A stretch of DNA of 9,285 nucleotides, from assembly GCA_017473285.1 (NCBI GenBank), contig JAFULP010000006.1:1-9285 (forward strand), given 5' to 3'. Below the pieces are notes generated by a model. That model did no database searches. It had not been told where the DNA came from and was given only the letters and a program-made list of their open reading frames with translations. A program made the translations under genes and the position numbers. This document shows, piece by piece, positions 1-6,677 of this stretch; the first letter of the stretch is position 1; each line of letters begins with the position of its first letter. The DNA is from Clostridia bacterium. Its GTDB lineage: Bacteria > Bacillota > Clostridia > Christensenellales > UBA1242.

Positions 1-1
1 T

Positions 2-565
2 AATGAAAACTATTTATATTATTTTCATAATGATACTTGGTGTACAATAGGGTCAAAGTATCAAGTTTGGATAGGAACTAGTGAACCACCAAATAAAAAT
101 CATCTTTGGGTAGACACAAGAAATATGGTTAATGGTGATGATGTTACTATTGATAATCCTCCTACATTTATAGATACACCTTTAATCCAATATCTAAAAA
201 ATCAAATAGTTGCTTTAAGTCAAAAAATATTTAATTTACAAAGTCAACTTGAAGATGCTATTGACCGTGCAAGTTTGCTATCTAAGGGAGACAAAAACAG
301 TCGTGTTAAGTTTGATATAACTGAAAATTCATTAGTTTTAACCTCAGACAGTGAAATTGGTAATGTAAAGGAAAATATTCCAGTTACAATGAAGGGTGCG
401 GATATTGTTATTGCCTTTAATTCAAAGTACTTTTCAGATTGCTTGCGTGCAACTGAAGATGAATATATTAAGATTAACTTTAGCAATGCAATTTCACACT
501 GTATTGTTACTCCAAGCGAAAATGAAGACTATTTGTTCTTGATTTTACCTGTAAGAATGGTTTAA
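2..565 (+). CDS. Chimeric ORF (5'-partial): phage-appendage-like N-terminus joined to DnaN (sliding clamp) C-terminus
   Basis: The frame is open to the left edge, so the gene is 5'-partial. The internal ATG at 125 has no Shine-Dalgarno sequence and is unlikely to be the start. From about position 244 the translation matches the last part of domain III of the DNA polymerase III beta clamp. It begins LEDAIDRASLLSKGDKN, continues through SEIGNVKENIPV and IAFNSKYFSDCL, and ends YLFLILPVRMV, close to the canonical clamp ending. A clamp monomer is about 365-375 residues with three similar domains; only about 105 residues are here, so no ring could form. The preceding residues (VWIGTSEPPNKNHLWVDTRN, then a helical stretch LIQYLKNQIVALSQKIFNLQ) are not clamp sequence. 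They resemble the WIG-x-PP-x-LW-D-T modules and short coiled coils of phage tail or appendage proteins, from memory only. It is also odd that dnaN runs co-directionally into rpmH, since dnaA-dnaN usually diverge from it. It may be an assembly chimera or a real recombination product. The clamp assignment is firm; the phage assignment is tentative. Confidence 0.75.
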   Translation, partial: NENYLYYFHNDTWCTIGSKYQVWIGTSEPPNKNHLWVDTRNMVNGDDVTIDNPPTFIDTPLIQYLKNQIVALSQKIFNLQSQLEDAIDRASLLSKGDKNSRVKFDITENSLVLTSDSEIGNVKENIPVTMKGADIVIAFNSKYFSDCLRATEDEYIKINFSNAISHCIVTPSENEDYLFLILPVRMV

Positions 566-582
566 ATTTAACAAAAATGGCG

Positions 583-618
583 AGTTATCCACAATGTAAT
601 CAAATTTTGTGGATAACT
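583..618. repeat. Inverted repeat made of two perfect DnaA boxes (copy 1)
   Basis: The 12-bp arms AGTTATCCACAA (583-594) and TTGTGGATAACT (607-618) are perfect reverse complements around a 12-nt spacer. Each contains an exact DnaA box TTATCCACA (585-593 on +, 608-616 on -). The arms largely recur at 3366-3411. A run of five T follows the right arm (618-622), so the RNA hairpin could also end transcription of the upstream frame, but only 4 of 12 pairs are G-C. A DnaA-binding role is inferred from the boxes and from their position beside rpmH, where bacterial origins often lie. Confidence 0.7.
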
Positions 619-642
619 TTTTATTTAAATTTTTAATTATCA
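583..642. other. Candidate oriC element (paired DnaA boxes plus AT-only tract)
   Basis: The two DnaA boxes are followed at 618-641 by a stretch of almost pure A and T, a possible unwinding element. In many Bacillota the origin lies between rpmH and dnaA, and this is the gap immediately upstream of rpmH. Only two boxes are visible here and dnaA is absent from the window. This is therefore at most part of an origin, and it could instead be a DnaA-controlled promoter region. Confidence 0.3.
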
Positions 643-671
643 TTGACAAATCAAAAGTTTAAAGTTATAAT
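643..671 (+). promoter_or_regulatory. Consensus sigma-A promoter of the rpmH operon
   Basis: The -35 TTGACA (643-648) and -10 TATAAT (666-671) both match the consensus exactly and are separated by 17 nt. Transcription should start near 678, giving a leader of about 28 nt before the rpmH ATG. Such a strong promoter suits a highly expressed ribosomal protein gene. The DnaA-box palindrome ends 24 bp upstream of the -35. Confidence 0.9.
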
Positions 672-705
672 GCTATTACTTGATTTTGATAAAAGGAGAA
701 GATTT

Positions 706-840
706 ATGAAGCAAACTTATCAACCAAAGAAAAGACAAAGAAGTAAAGTTCACGGTTTCCGTGCTAGAATGAAGACTTTGTCTGGTAGAAAAGTATTAAA
801 GAGACGCAGAAATAGAGGTAGAAATAAATTATCAGCATAG
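706..840 (+). CDS. rpmH: 50S ribosomal protein L34
   Basis: This 44-residue, very basic protein starts MKQTYQPKKRQRSKVHGFRARM and ends RRRNRGRNKLSA. It matches the L34 family along its whole length, including the HGF and GRKVL blocks. L34 is a small structural protein of the large ribosomal subunit that binds 23S rRNA. The ATG at 706 is preceded by AAGGAG (693-698) at 7 nt spacing. An upstream in-frame TTG at 643 is rejected because it lies in the -35 element and would add 21 residues absent from the family. It is the first gene of an operon, with rnpA starting 8 nt downstream, the usual coupling of L34 and RNase P protein. Confidence 0.97.
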   Translation: MKQTYQPKKRQRSKVHGFRARMKTLSGRKVLKRRRNRGRNKLSA

Positions 841-848
841 GAAGGGGT

Positions 849-1199
849 ATGTTAAACAGAATTAACAGAGTGAAAAAAACAAGAGAATTTAATTACATCT
901 ATAAAAAAGGTAAATTTTATGGTTGTAAGTATTTTTCTGTCCACTATGTAGATACAAAATTACCTAATGCAAAGATAGGTATTTCAATTAATAACAAGGT
1001 TGGCAACTCGGTTACTAGAAGTAGATTAAAACGAGTTATGAGCGAAATTGTTAGGGTTAAGTTGCCTATCTTAGCAGTTAAAAATTATGTGATTACATTA
1101 AAAACTGATGCTACCACTGTAGACTTTTTGGTTTTGAATGAAGAATTTAACAAATTTTTAGTTAAATGTAACTTGGTCAAGGATACAAAAGATGTATAA
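849..1199 (+). CDS. rnpA: Ribonuclease P protein component
   Basis: This is the 116-residue protein subunit of RNase P, which works with the catalytic RNA to remove 5' leaders from precursor tRNAs. The N-terminus (NRVKKTREFNYIYKKGKFY) and the GISINNKVGNSVTRSRLKR block (residues 44-62) are typical of the family, as is a length of 110-120. The conserved basic signature R-N-R-x-x-K-R reads RSRLKR at 57-62, so the Asn is Ser at residue 58. The other basic residues of the helix are kept. The start is the ATG nine bases after the rpmH stop, with AGGA at 839-842 overlapping that stop codon. The gene overlaps yidD by 8 nt, suggesting translational coupling. The RNase P RNA gene is not in the window. 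Confidence 0.96.
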   Translation: MLNRINRVKKTREFNYIYKKGKFYGCKYFSVHYVDTKLPNAKIGISINNKVGNSVTRSRLKRVMSEIVRVKLPILAVKNYVITLKTDATTVDFLVLNEEFNKFLVKCNLVKDTKDV

Positions 1200-1467
1200 A
1201 TTATTTAAGATTTTACTGATGCCACTGCTATTTGTGGAATTTGTATTCTTGATTTTTTATAAATTGTGTATCTCGCCACTGATTAATTCAAATTGTTCAA
1301 AAATGCCTACCTGTTCTATTTATATGATGCGTTGTGTGTTAAAGTTTGGCGCTATAACTGGCGTTATTATAGGCACGAAAAGGCTTATGGCATGCACTAA
1401 AACACATAAAGGCGGATTGGATTTAGAACCATTAAATATATTAGGAGATTATAAATGGGTATGTTAG
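1192..1467 (+). CDS. yidD: Membrane protein insertion efficiency factor YidD
   Basis: This 91-residue protein belongs to the YidD (DUF37, 'haemolytic') family, a small membrane-associated factor thought to help YidC insert proteins. The family core is present: YKLCISPLI (residues 23-31), C-x4-P-T-C-S-x-Y (35-44), a KFGAITG helix and KRLMAC...HKGGLD (64-77). The N-terminal 20 residues are strongly hydrophobic and probably a membrane anchor or amphipathic helix. The ATG lies inside the end of rnpA, with AAGGA (1179-1183) 8 nt upstream. The 3' end overlaps yidC by 13 nt. The C-terminus runs about 14 residues past the usual family core, and that extension exists in the overlap with the yidC ribosome binding site and start. 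Confidence 0.93.
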   Translation: MYKLFKILLMPLLFVEFVFLIFYKLCISPLINSNCSKMPTCSIYMMRCVLKFGAITGVIIGTKRLMACTKTHKGGLDLEPLNILGDYKWVC

Positions 1468-2522
1468 AATTTTCACAATTACTAATTACTAAGGCCTTTT
1501 GGGCTGATTGTATTGACTTGTTTGTAAAATGGGTTGGAAATTATGGCTGGGCAATCATACTACTTACAATTGCATTAAAATTGATATTGTCACCAATTGA
1601 TATAATGCAAAAAAATGTAAATAAGAAAAATGCCAAAATGCAGGCTATAATGCAACCAGAGTTGCAAAAAGTTCAACAGCAATATCCAGGAGATAGACAA
1701 AAGTTAAATCAAAAACAAATGGAATTATCCAAAAAGTACAACTTTAATATGACTGGAACTTGCTTAACACTACTTATATCAATGATAATTACTTTGACAG
1801 TATTTACATCATTATTTGTAAGTTTAAATTCGTTATCAACAAAACAAGAAAATCTTGCTTTTAATGCGATTTATCAAACTTATACACAAGCAAAAACATA
1901 TACTGTGGATAACGAAACTGAGTTTTTAAATGATAATTTAGAACTTGACCAAGCAAAAGTAGATGCTTACATATCTACACAGGTTAATAACAAATTTAAA
2001 GAACAATCTAAAAAATACAGTTTCTTATGGGTAAAAAATGTTTGGAAAGGCGATACAACTACTTCTCCAGTAGTTAATTACTCAACATTTGAAAAATATT
2101 CTTTGAAAAATGGCATTGTAGCAGAAGAAAACTTGGATGCATTTAAAGCAGATTATGAAAAGATAAGTTCTATAATCGAATCTAAATACGAACATAATGG
2201 ATGCTATCTGTTGATTATACTTGCGGGTGTTATTACATTCTTAACACAATTCTTACAAATTAAGTTGCAGGAAAAGAAAACTGGCGTTAAAAACCCTAGT
2301 TCTAAGACTATGTTAATAATAATGCCTATATTTATGATTATATTTGCAAGTACTTCAAGCGCCTTGTTTACACTTTACATTATTGCAAACTCGGTAATGT
2401 CGGCGATAATTTCCACGATTATTGAGTTATGTCAGCCAAAAGATAAAGATGATAAGCAAGTTGTGTACAAAAAAGGTAACACGGAAGTTGTAGAATACAG
2501 TAGAAATTACAATAAAGGATAA
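1455..2522 (+). CDS. yidC: Membrane protein insertase YidC/Oxa1 family
   Basis: This 355-residue insertase catalyses insertion and folding of membrane proteins, alone or with SecYEG. Segments that look membrane-spanning are at residues 31-50, 100-124, 250-271, 285-303 and 305-327. A cytoplasmic charged hairpin lies at 51-99. Lys42, in IALKLILSPID, occupies the place of the positive residue that lines the hydrophilic groove of the family. FLWVKNVW (190-197) matches the conserved FLWxxxL block before the third core segment. The outside region between the second and third segments (125-249) is about 120 residues, much longer than in Bacillus SpoIIIJ, and polar. There is no signal peptide or lipobox Cys, unlike many Gram-positive YidC proteins. 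The start at 1455 has AGGAG (1443-1447) 7 nt upstream; an in-frame ATG at 1461 is the alternative. It overlaps yidD and precedes jag by 7 nt, a classic association. Confidence 0.95.
   Translation: MGMLEFSQLLITKAFWADCIDLFVKWVGNYGWAIILLTIALKLILSPIDIMQKNVNKKNAKMQAIMQPELQKVQQQYPGDRQKLNQKQMELSKKYNFNMTGTCLTLLISMIITLTVFTSLFVSLNSLSTKQENLAFNAIYQTYTQAKTYTVDNETEFLNDNLELDQAKVDAYISTQVNNKFKEQSKKYSFLWVKNVWKGDTTTSPVVNYSTFEKYSLKNGIVAEENLDAFKADYEKISSIIESKYEHNGCYLLIILAGVITFLTQFLQIKLQEKKTGVKNPSSKTMLIIMPIFMIIFASTSSALFTLYIIANSVMSAIISTIIELCQPKDKDDKQVVYKKGNTEVVEYSRNYNKG
1904..1912 (-). promoter_or_regulatory. DnaA box inside yidC
   Basis: An exact TGTGGATAA, the minus-strand DnaA box, lies in the yidC coding sequence. 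It is isolated, with no inverted partner. It may be a chance match or a satellite DnaA site near the origin. Confidence 0.3.
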
Positions 2523-2529
2523 GATTATT

Positions 2530-3315
2530 ATGAAAGAATATGTAAGTATTGGTAAAAATGTTGATATTGCGATTGAGGAAGGTCTTAGATTTCTAGGATT
2601 AAATCGTGAAGATGTTGATATTAAGGTTTTGGAAACAGGCGGATTGTTTAAAAAGGCTAAAGTATGCTTGATTTACGAAGAAAAAGTGGAATTAGAGCCT
2701 GAAACTATTGTTGAAGAAGTTAAAACTGAGCCATCAATAGAACCAGTAATTGAACAAGAAGTTGAAATTAGTGCCCAAACTGATACAACCGTAGAATTGG
2801 CTGAAGTTGAACCAAAAGAACAAGAAGCCAAACCTGTTGAAACCGAAACCAAACCTGTAGTTGCCCCAGACGAATTAAAGGCAAGAGTTGAACAATTTTT
2901 AGTAGATTTGGCTAAAAAGATGAATATTGATGTTACAGTTGAATGTGAAATCACTAATAATGACTTAAACTTCAATGTAACAGGTCAAAATGTTGGTAAA
3001 CTTATTGGTTATCGTGGCGAAACACTCAGTGCTATACAAACAATACTTGGCGGGCTAAAGCGTGCTGGCGAAGGAAGATATAGGGTTTATTTGGATATTG
3101 GAAACTATAAAAAAGATAGAGAACAATCTATTGTAGACCTAGCAAATAGAATGGCTGATAAAGCGGAAGAAATTGAACGAAATGTCCATCTTGACCCAAT
3201 GAACCCATATGAACGCCGAATTGTACACTCGGCTTTACAAAACAGAGAGTTGGTAGAAACTGAAAGTATGGGCGAAGGCGAAAAACGCCATGTGGTTATT
3301 AAATTTAAAAGATAA
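2530..3315 (+). CDS. khpB: RNA-binding protein KhpB/Jag (Jag-N, KH and R3H domains)
   Basis: This 261-residue protein is the SpoIIIJ-associated RNA-binding protein Jag (KhpB, EloR), which with KhpA affects cell elongation and envelope regulation in Gram-positives. Three parts are visible. The Jag N-terminal domain (residues 1-50) includes the GGLFKKAKV turn. An acidic, Glu/Pro/Val-rich linker (51-112) looks disordered. A KH domain follows (about 115-190) with the nucleic-acid-binding loop GKLIGYRGE (156-164), then an R3H domain (about 197-260) with NPYERRIVH, giving Arg229 and His233 of the signature. The start has AAAGGA (2514-2519) 10 nt upstream and the gene follows yidC by 7 nt. It is the last gene before a strong terminator. 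Length and domain order are normal. Confidence 0.95.
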   Translation: MKEYVSIGKNVDIAIEEGLRFLGLNREDVDIKVLETGGLFKKAKVCLIYEEKVELEPETIVEEVKTEPSIEPVIEQEVEISAQTDTTVELAEVEPKEQEAKPVETETKPVVAPDELKARVEQFLVDLAKKMNIDVTVECEITNNDLNFNVTGQNVGKLIGYRGETLSAIQTILGGLKRAGEGRYRVYLDIGNYKKDREQSIVDLANRMADKAEEIERNVHLDPMNPYERRIVHSALQNRELVETESMGEGEKRHVVIKFKR

Positions 3316-3318
3316 AAG

Positions 3319-3342
3319 TTAAGGCGTAAGCCTTAATTTTTT
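3319..3342 (+). terminator. Intrinsic terminator after khpB
   Basis: A perfect 7-bp stem TTAAGGC / GCCTTAA (3319-3325, 3330-3336) closes a GTAA loop, which is a GNRA tetraloop in RNA. Six T follow directly. It lies 4 nt after the khpB stop codon and so ends the rpmH-khpB transcript before the mnmE promoter. Confidence 0.9.
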
Positions 3343-3365
3343 ATAAATGTACTATTTTTAAAAAA

Positions 3366-3411
3366 GAGTTATCCACAAAATTTTAAAAATTTTATTAAAT
3401 TTTGTGGATAT
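3366..3411. repeat. Inverted repeat made of two DnaA boxes (copy 2)
   Basis: The 14-bp arms at 3370-3383 and 3397-3410 are perfect reverse complements around 13 nt of A/T. The left arm carries an exact DnaA box TTATCCACA (3369-3377); the right arm carries one matching 8 of 9 (3403-3411 on -). Two blocks are identical to copy 1 at 583-618: GAGTTATCCACAA on the left and AAATTTTGTGGATA on the right. The element ends 35 bp before the extended -10 of mnmE and begins after the khpB terminator, so a second terminator role is not needed. Confidence 0.7.
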
Positions 3412-3445
3412 TTTATTTGTACCACTAGCAAATCATTAGCAATTG

Positions 3446-3454
3446 TGATATAAT
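3446..3454 (+). promoter_or_regulatory. Extended -10 promoter of mnmE-mnmG-rsmG
   Basis: TGATATAAT is a perfect -10 (3449-3454) with the TGn extension. At 17 nt spacing the -35 position reads TAGCAA (3426-3431), a poor match, which is usual for extended -10 promoters. The predicted transcription start near 3461 gives a leader of about 39 nt. Confidence 0.75.
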
Positions 3455-3490
3455 CTAAAAGAATTATTGAGCAAGCAAAACAAAGTGGAT

Positions 3491-3495
3491 AGGAG
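3491..3495 (+). promoter_or_regulatory. Ribosome binding site deciding the mnmE start
   Basis: AGGAG lies 4 nt before the ATG at 3500. It supports that ATG over the in-frame TTG at 3467, which has no comparable site and would begin only about 6 nt after the predicted transcription start. Confidence 0.8.
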
Positions 3496-3499
3496 TTAT

Positions 3500-4810
3500 A
3501 TGTTAGAAGATACTATTGTTGCTTTAGCCACTCCACCTGGTAAAGCGGGTGTGGCTATTGTTAGGATAAGCGGAAGCAATGCGCAAGATATACTGAAGGC
3601 TATTACTAAATGTGATAGCGAATTTTTGCCTAGATATATGTATTTGAAAGATATTTATTTAAAGGATATAGTTGACAATGCGTTAACTGTTTATTTTAAA
3701 TACCCTAACTCATACACTGGCGAAGATGTGGTTGAAATCCAATGCCATGGCGGATATTTTATAGCGCAGCAAGTAATTGAAATGTGTCAAAGTTTGGGCG
3801 CTAGAATGGCTGAACCGGGCGAATATTCAAAGCGAGCATTTTTAAATGGTAAACTAAGTTTTGACCAAGCCGAAGGAATAATTGACATTATCAACGCTGA
3901 AAGTGAGGCACAAGCAAAAGCCGGTAGTGCTTTGGCGCAAGGCAAATTATTTGATATAATATCCAGCATACAAACTGAACTTACTGACATTTTGGCGGAA
4001 ATTGAAGCAAAATTGGATTATCCAGAGTACGAATACAGCGATAGCGACAATATGATAATGCTTAATCGTTTAAAGGCGATTGAAAATAATTTGGATGAAT
4101 TGTTGCAAACTAAAATAAGTGGCTTGATGATAAAAAATGGTGTAAAGGTTGCAATTGTAGGGGCGCCTAACGCTGGAAAGTCAAGTTTGCTTAATGCGCT
4201 TACAAACACCGACAAATCAATTGTGACAAACATTGCGGGAACTACAAGGGATATTGTTGAAGCGGAATATATATTTAACGGGATTGTGTTTAGATTATTT
4301 GATACTGCCGGTATTCGTGAAAGCGAAGATGTGGTTGAACAAATAGGTATAAATAGGGCTAAGGAAAGTATTCAAAACGCCGATATCGTGTTAAAATTAA
4401 TAGATTTATCTAATCCACAAGATATTAAAGTGGACGGCAAGCCAACAATAACCGTTTATAACAAAATAGATTTAACTGATCAGCCCTCTATTAATAACGA
4501 CAATGCAATATATATAAGCGCCAAAGATGGCACAAATGTGGAAAACTTAAAACAAATGATTTTTGATAATACTATGGTGAACGGATATAATACTTCACAA
4601 TTTTATTTATCCAACACAAGACACATTGAATGTGTTACAAACGCTAGGCAAGCGCTTAATAATGCAATTAATACATTTAGCACTACTACACTAGATTTTG
4701 TGGTTGCAGATATCCACAGTTGCTGGCAACATTTAGGCGAAGTGAGCGGTGTTAACTCAAATGAAAGGATAATTGATAGAATTTTTGAAAAATTCTGTTT
4801 AGGTAAATAA
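3500..4810 (+). CDS. mnmE: tRNA uridine-5-carboxymethylaminomethyl modification GTPase MnmE
   Basis: This 436-residue GTPase partners MnmG to place the (carboxymethyl)aminomethyl group on C5 of wobble uridine 34 of certain tRNAs. The N-terminal tetrahydrofolate-binding domain begins DTIVALATPPGKAGVAIVRI and includes PGEYSKRAFLNGKL (106-119). A helical domain is interrupted by the G domain at about 215-360. Its motifs are G1 GAPNAGKS (221-228), with the potassium-coordinating Asn at 224, GTTRD (247-251), DTAG (268-271), NKID (321-324) and SAK (340-342). The protein ends in the hallmark C-(I/L/V)-G-K as CLGK (433-436). Length is slightly short of the usual 450-460 but no domain is missing. It is the first gene of its transcript, with mnmG following after 1 nt. 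All visible catalytic features are intact. Confidence 0.97.
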   Translation: MLEDTIVALATPPGKAGVAIVRISGSNAQDILKAITKCDSEFLPRYMYLKDIYLKDIVDNALTVYFKYPNSYTGEDVVEIQCHGGYFIAQQVIEMCQSLGARMAEPGEYSKRAFLNGKLSFDQAEGIIDIINAESEAQAKAGSALAQGKLFDIISSIQTELTDILAEIEAKLDYPEYEYSDSDNMIMLNRLKAIENNLDELLQTKISGLMIKNGVKVAIVGAPNAGKSSLLNALTNTDKSIVTNIAGTTRDIVEAEYIFNGIVFRLFDTAGIRESEDVVEQIGINRAKESIQNADIVLKLIDLSNPQDIKVDGKPTITVYNKIDLTDQPSINNDNAIYISAKDGTNVENLKQMIFDNTMVNGYNTSQFYLSNTRHIECVTNARQALNNAINTFSTTTLDFVVADIHSCWQHLGEVSGVNSNERIIDRIFEKFCLGK

Positions 4811-4811
4811 T

Positions 4812-6677
4812 ATGAATTTTGTAGATAATTATGATGCAATAGTAATAGGAAGTGGACATGCAGGGTGTGAAGCATGTTTGGCGCTAGCACGCCTAAATTG
4901 TAAAACTTTGTTAGTGACGCTTAATTTGGATAGCATTGGGTTTTTGGCTTGCAACCCTTCTATTGGCGGAACTGCCAAGGGGCAATTGGCAGGCGAAATT
5001 GATGCGCTTGGCGGAGAAATGGCTATTAATACAGACAAATCATTATTGCAACTTAGGATGTTAAATAGCGGAAAAGGACCGGCTGTTCAAAGTTTGCGTG
5101 CGCAAGTGGATAAAGTGGTTTATCATACCGAAATGAAACGCACACTTGAGCGCCAACCAAATCTTGATATATTGCAAGGCGAAGTTAGTGAAATATTGGT
5201 TGAAAACGGCAAAGTGATAGGAATTAGCACACTAGCGGGCGAAAATTTTAAGGCGCAAGCAGTAGTGGTGTGTACAGGTGTATATTTAAACTCAAAAGTT
5301 ATAATAGGCGATTATTTTAAATTTACGGGGCCAAACGGGTTTGAGCCAGCAAATCATCTAACCGAAAGTTTAATGCGCCTAGGATTTAAAATTTTGCGCT
5401 TTAAAACAGGAACTCCAGCCCGTGTGGACGCAAAGTCAATTGACTATACCAAGTTTGAAGTTCAAAATGGCGACAGTCTTGGACATAACTTTTCAATACT
5501 AAACAAAACATCTACCAAGAATAAGCAAGTATGTTATTTAGGCTACACTGGCGAAAAAATGCATCAAGTGATTAGAGATAACATTTCCCGTGCCCCACTC
5601 TATTCGGGCAAAGTTAAAGGTATAGGTCCTAGATATTGCCCATCAATTGAAGATAAGGTAATGAGGTTTGCCGATAAAGAGCGACATCAACTATTTTTAG
5701 AACCCGAAAGTGCGTCAACCGACGAAGTGTATGTTCAAGGCATTAGTAGTTCGATGCCAGTAGATGTGCAAAGGCAGATGTATAAAAGCATATCTGGGTT
5801 TGAAAATGTTAAGATTATGCGTTTTGCGTATGCAATTGAGTATGATTGTATTGATGCTACACAATTAAAGCCTACGCTTGAAAGCAAGGAAATTGAAGGA
5901 CTATTCTTTGCAGGACAAATAAATGGCACAAGTGGTTATGAAGAAGCGGGCGCTCAAGGGCTAATTGCAGGGATTAATTCGGCAAGGCAAATTAAAGGGC
6001 TATCCCCTATTGTATTAGGTCGTGACCAAGCATATATTGGCGTGCTTATTGATGATTTAGTAACCAAAAATATTATTGAGCCTTATCGTATGATGACCAG
6101 TAGAGCCGAATACCGCCTCGTGTTGCGTCAAGATAATTGCGATATTAGATTGACGCAGTTAGGCAGAGATATAGGCTTGGTGGATGATAAGAGATATCGC
6201 CTATTTAAAAGAAAATTAAAACAAATAAATGAAGTAAACAAGATACTTGACAATAGATATTCACCAAAACAGATAAATGAGTTTTTAAAAGCTCATAGCG
6301 AAAATCCAGTATTAAATGGCGTTACCGTAAAGGAACTAATTAAGCGCAATAACATTGATATATTTGATTTAAAAACAGAACTTAATTTATTTAACGATAT
6401 CCCAGACGAAGTGCTAAATTATATAAATACTGAAGTTAAATACGAAGGGTACATCAAGCGTGAAAATGATAATATTGAAAAATCTAAAAAAGTAGGAATT
6501 ATACCTTTGCCAGAAGATTTAGATTATTCTCAACTAAATGGCTTAAGATTGGAAGCACGACAAAAACTTAACAAAATTAAACCAATGACTTTAGGACAAG
6601 CAAAACGAATTGATGGGGTCTCCCCTGCTGACATTAATGTGATAATGATATATTTAAAGATGAAAGGAATTTTATAG
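4812..6677 (+). CDS. mnmG: tRNA uridine-5-carboxymethylaminomethyl modification enzyme MnmG (GidA), FAD-dependent
   Basis: This 621-residue flavoprotein forms the MnmE-MnmG complex that modifies tRNA wobble uridine C5. The FAD-binding Rossmann motif GSGHAG is at 13-18. The conserved cysteines implicated in catalysis are present: Cys47 in CNPSIGG and Cys276 in GPRYCPSIEDK. Other family blocks are LRFKTGTPARV (195-205), the FAGQINGTSGYEEAGAQG region (366-383) and TSRAEYRLVLRQDN (429-442). The C-terminal helical domain, which contacts MnmE and tRNA, includes LRLEARQKL and the end IDGVSPADI. Length matches the family (about 620-630). The ribosome binding site is weak (AGG, 4801-4803). The gene starts 1 nt after the mnmE stop, so translation is probably coupled, and rsmG starts immediately after its stop. 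Confidence 0.97.
   Translation: MNFVDNYDAIVIGSGHAGCEACLALARLNCKTLLVTLNLDSIGFLACNPSIGGTAKGQLAGEIDALGGEMAINTDKSLLQLRMLNSGKGPAVQSLRAQVDKVVYHTEMKRTLERQPNLDILQGEVSEILVENGKVIGISTLAGENFKAQAVVVCTGVYLNSKVIIGDYFKFTGPNGFEPANHLTESLMRLGFKILRFKTGTPARVDAKSIDYTKFEVQNGDSLGHNFSILNKTSTKNKQVCYLGYTGEKMHQVIRDNISRAPLYSGKVKGIGPRYCPSIEDKVMRFADKERHQLFLEPESASTDEVYVQGISSSMPVDVQRQMYKSISGFENVKIMRFAYAIEYDCIDATQLKPTLESKEIEGLFFAGQINGTSGYEEAGAQGLIAGINSARQIKGLSPIVLGRDQAYIGVLIDDLVTKNIIEPYRMMTSRAEYRLVLRQDNCDIRLTQLGRDIGLVDDKRYRLFKRKLKQINEVNKILDNRYSPKQINEFLKAHSENPVLNGVTVKELIKRNNIDIFDLKTELNLFNDIPDEVLNYINTEVKYEGYIKRENDNIEKSKKVGIIPLPEDLDYSQLNGLRLEARQKLNKIKPMTLGQAKRIDGVSPADINVIMIYLKMKGIL

Noticed and set aside
643..705. Longer rpmH reading frame starting at TTG 643
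   Set aside because: The TTG is the -35 box of a perfect promoter, the extra 21 residues are absent from L34, and a good ribosome binding site precedes the ATG at 706.
3467..3499. Longer mnmE starting at TTG 3467
   Set aside because: There is no ribosome binding site, it lies almost at the predicted transcription start, and the MnmE family begins close to DTIVALATPPG, just after the ATG at 3500.
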